A stretch of 64,000 bases of DNA from an uncultured Mollicutes bacterium. Lineage in GTDB: Bacteria; Bacillota_I; Bacilli_A; RFN20; CAG-826. Under the pieces are notes generated by a model. The model was not told the DNA's origin. It did no database searches and saw only the letters and a list, made by a program, of their open reading frames with translations. Position numbers and translations under genes: made by a program. The stretch spans positions 1-64,000 of the forward strand of contig UQFN01000008.1 of NCBI GenBank assembly GCA_900540365.1, in the 5' to 3' direction. Shown here in pieces: positions 61,803-64,000 of the stretch (the stretch's first letter is position 1; every line of letters begins with the position of its first letter).

Positions 61803-63095
61803 ATGAAAAGACGTTTATTAATGGGTTTAACCATTGTTGGTGTTGGTTTATTATCTTTAGCCAGTGTCACATCATGTGGTGGCGAAAGTGGAAACGACAC
61901 TGCTGATATTGTCGCTCAAGCTAGCCAAATGAGTCTTGCAGACCTTGAAGCTGCTGCTGAAGAAGAAATGACAAATAGTGATGACACATTCAAAGTAGTC
62001 GCTTTAACTTCTACAATGACAAGTGCCTTAAAACTATTCTCAGAAACTTATGATTGGCTTCCAGAAAGTAAAACATATTGCAAAAACGACTATAAAGATG
62101 CTGCTTTATTTACTGCATTAGAGCAAGCTGATTCAAGTTATTTTGCTGACTTTGCTTTAATTCAAGATGCTAGAAGCTTAGCTGATTACCTTGAAGGTGG
62201 ACTCTTACACAACTATGTCCCAAGTGATTATAAAGAAATGGGCTTAGCTGAAGAAGATACATATCCACTTAAAGGTATTCATTTCAACAAGATTTTCTTT
62301 GTTAACAATACCTATGATTTATACACAGAAAAGAAATTCTACAATATTTGGCAAGTTGCTGATCCTAATGGTGTAGGTCCTGCTGCTTTAACAAGATTAT
62401 CATTCCAAGATCCTACAACTGAAAGAATTAATATGAGTTTCTTACTCTCATTAATGGCACCAGAAAATGAAACTATGTTAACAACTTCATATAAAGAATA
62501 CTTTGGAAAAGATTGGGCTGCTAGCGACAAATATAAAACAGTTGGTGAAGAATATGTTTATTCATTCATTAACAACATCGCTGCTTTCCATACTAGTGAT
62601 GGTACAACCATGAAAGAAACTCAATATGAAGAAGAAGCAGATCTTAATCCACACTGGGTTTATTATGGTGCTTATGCGAAGATGAAAGATGCTGCTAAGA
62701 TTGGACCAGAAGTTATGGCAACTGTTGGTTGGAATTTAGACTTAACTGGTTTCAATAGTTTCATGTATACAATGTATTCACAAATCGTTAATAATGCAAA
62801 ACATCCATACACTGCTTGCTTATTTGCTAGATTCATTCTTACACCAGATTGTTACAAAGCTATGTGTTATAACAAAATTACACCTAACAAAAAAGGTGAA
62901 GAAAGCAACCAATATGGTTACTACTATCCATGTACAAATACTGCTGGCGTCGGATACAATGATAACGACTGGTCAAAAGAAGAATGGATGAAAGTTTCAG
63001 TAGTTGAAGATTACAACTACTTAAAAGATGTTAGTACTACTGTTGTTGAAGATATTAAAACTGCAGTTGCTAATAGACGTACACAATTAGCTTAA
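61803..63095 (+). CDS. ABC importer binding lipoprotein
   Basis: The protein (430 residues, lipobox VTSC) has an extracellular solute-binding fold, with FKVVALTSTMTSALKLF near the N-terminus and AKHPYTACLFARFILTPDC in the second lobe, close to the FbpA/PotD-like group. The next gene is a matching permease. A cre site argues for a sugar or other carbon substrate rather than iron, but the substrate is not known. The ATG follows GGAGG. Confidence 0.85.
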   Translation: MKRRLLMGLTIVGVGLLSLASVTSCGGESGNDTADIVAQASQMSLADLEAAAEEEMTNSDDTFKVVALTSTMTSALKLFSETYDWLPESKTYCKNDYKDAALFTALEQADSSYFADFALIQDARSLADYLEGGLLHNYVPSDYKEMGLAEEDTYPLKGIHFNKIFFVNNTYDLYTEKKFYNIWQVADPNGVGPAALTRLSFQDPTTERINMSFLLSLMAPENETMLTTSYKEYFGKDWAASDKYKTVGEEYVYSFINNIAAFHTSDGTTMKETQYEEEADLNPHWVYYGAYAKMKDAAKIGPEVMATVGWNLDLTGFNSFMYTMYSQIVNNAKHPYTACLFARFILTPDCYKAMCYNKITPNKKGEESNQYGYYYPCTNTAGVGYNDNDWSKEEWMKVSVVEDYNYLKDVSTTVVEDIKTAVANRRTQLA

Positions 63096-63116
63096 TCAAT
63101 AATAATAAGCTTTTAA

Positions 63117-63142
63117 CAAGGAAGGGCTAGGACCCTTCCTTG
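63117..63142 (+). promoter_or_regulatory. Intercistronic hairpin between binding protein and permease
   Basis: CAAGGAAGGG (63117-63126) pairs perfectly with CCCTTCCTTG (63133-63142). Only CCATTTTA follows, so it is probably an attenuator or mRNA-protecting element that favours binding-protein synthesis. Confidence 0.75.
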
Positions 63143-63163
63143 CCATTTTAGGAGAAATTTAAT

Positions 63164-64000
63164 ATGTTAAAAAATATTAAATTACAGTTTCTATCGTTAG
63201 TCGAATATTTTAGAACATTTTCTTGGAAAAAGTTTTTAAACAATTTAAAAACTTATTTTTCTAAACCACAAAATATTATAACTATTGTTTTTGCTATCGT
63301 TTTATGTGTCGGGGTTATTTTCCCACTTGCAACAATGGTTTTAGATTCCTTTAAAGTTCAATCTTTGACAGAAGCTAAAACTATGAATGATAGCTGGAAC
63401 TTATCATTAAAAAAAGGTGATTATACTTGGGCATTATGGCCTTATGTTTTATTTAATCCTCGTAGAATGGATGTCTCTGCAACATTATTCTGGGTACCAT
63501 TATATCAATCATTATTAATGGCTTTACTAGCTTGTTTTATTGCAGTTGTAATTGGTGGAGCTCTTGCATTCTTCGTTACAAGAACTAATCTTCCTTTTAA
63601 AAAATTTATTTCTACTGTATTTGTTTTCCCTTATATTATGCCTAGCTGGTCTATTGCGATGTTCTGGGAAAACTTTTTTAAGAATACTGCCGTTGACTTA
63701 TCGTTGAACCAAATGGGTTTATTACAATCTTTAACTGGTATTCAAGTTCCATCCTCAATGATTTATGGCTTGGTTCCTTGTGCTATAGTTTTAGGTATAC
63801 ACTATGCTCCATTTGCTTATATTTTAATGGGTGGTATTTTAAGAAATATGGATGCTAATCTTGAAGAAGCAGCTACTATTTTAAAAACAAAGCGTATTAG
63901 AACTTTATTTAGAATTACTCTTCCTATTGTTGCTCCAGCATTAATTTCAACTATCTTGTTAGTATTTTCAAGTTCAGTTTCAAGTTATACTGTTCCTGCA
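63164..64000 (+). CDS. ABC importer permease, cut by window end
   Basis: The open frame starts at ATG 63164 with GGAG 9 bp upstream and runs off the right edge (279 codons seen). It has a first helix (ITIVFAIVLCVGVIFPLATM), further helices beginning VPLYQSLLMALLACFIAVVI, and the EAA coupling loop LEEAATILKTKRIRTLFRIT, as in FbpB/PotB-type permeases. It belongs with the binding protein just upstream. Confidence 0.88.
   Translation, partial: MLKNIKLQFLSLVEYFRTFSWKKFLNNLKTYFSKPQNIITIVFAIVLCVGVIFPLATMVLDSFKVQSLTEAKTMNDSWNLSLKKGDYTWALWPYVLFNPRRMDVSATLFWVPLYQSLLMALLACFIAVVIGGALAFFVTRTNLPFKKFISTVFVFPYIMPSWSIAMFWENFFKNTAVDLSLNQMGLLQSLTGIQVPSSMIYGLVPCAIVLGIHYAPFAYILMGGILRNMDANLEEAATILKTKRIRTLFRITLPIVAPALISTILLVFSSSVSSYTVPA

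Noticed and set aside
1..64000. Possible recoding of TGA as Trp, as in Mollicutes
   Set aside because: Trp is encoded by TGG throughout, and TGA is the natural stop of sufS, feoB and an alpha/beta hydrolase whose family ends fit.

Overview
The window is about 64 kb of AT-rich DNA from a Gram-positive bacterium. Strong AGGAGG-type ribosome sites, many lipoproteins with an L-x-[AS]-C lipobox, an Spx regulator, CIRCE and cre sites, L-box and FMN riboswitches and a SufBCDSU system all point to Bacillota. The extreme A+T richness, the gene set and the long lysine-rich protein insertions suggest an uncultured Bacilli lineage near Erysipelotrichia, RF39 or Acholeplasma relatives; that placement is inference. 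The genetic code is standard: Trp is TGG throughout, and TGA ends sufS (5318), feoB (48332) and an alpha/beta hydrolase (39900). Nearly all other genes end in TAA. No CRISPR array, intact insertion sequence, prophage or rRNA operon was seen.

Layout. 1-8 kb (minus): ribU behind an FMN riboswitch, then an operon transcribed sufC-sufD-sufS-sufU-sufB-mnmG-rsmG. 8-13 kb (plus): two overlapping PrsA/SurA-like lipoprotein genes and a HIT hydrolase. 13-16 kb (minus): a flippase-like membrane protein, a GT4 glycosyltransferase (probable glycolipid pathway) and a YhaM-type nuclease. 16-19 kb (minus): an amino-acid ABC importer controlled by a lysine riboswitch; its binding protein appears circularly permuted. 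19-29 kb: an orphan lipoprotein and a full oppABCDF oligopeptide importer whose OppC, OppD and OppF carry large insertions. 29-35 kb (minus): a cell-surface subtilisin, a small DUF3899-like membrane protein and a Big-domain lipoprotein. 35-41 kb (minus): Spx with a Cys-rich tail, a HAD phosphatase, htpG with two CIRCE operators, PRPP synthetase, a lipase-like hydrolase and a CarD-type RNA polymerase-binding protein.

41-48 kb is the most accessory part: a tiny GNAT, a second hydrolase, an aldo/keto reductase, an XRE regulator behind a concentric double palindrome, a Sel1-like protein, a mobile-element scar, a Bro-N/Fic protein with an in-frame amber codon near its end, and five tRNA genes. 48-53 kb: feoA-feoB-small Cys-rich protein with a divergent DtxR-type repressor and tandem operators, a DJ-1 protein, a nitroreductase and two tRNAs. 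53-57 kb: a membrane-bound XRE protein divergent from two exported proteins of unknown function, the larger with internal repeats. 57-64 kb: MgtC, mannose-6-phosphate isomerase, a Cof-type HAD phosphatase, two tandem class II aldolases that share a recently homogenised block, and a cre-controlled ABC importer running off the right edge.

The most unusual observations are the permuted lysine-binding protein, helical insertions in three ABC ATPases plus a ~350-residue ectodomain in OppC, several genes whose -10 box lies 6-8 bp before an ATG with no ribosome site (probable leaderless mRNAs), the concentric operator at 43.7 kb, tandem CIRCE at htpG, and the unexplained exported repeat protein at 54-57 kb.
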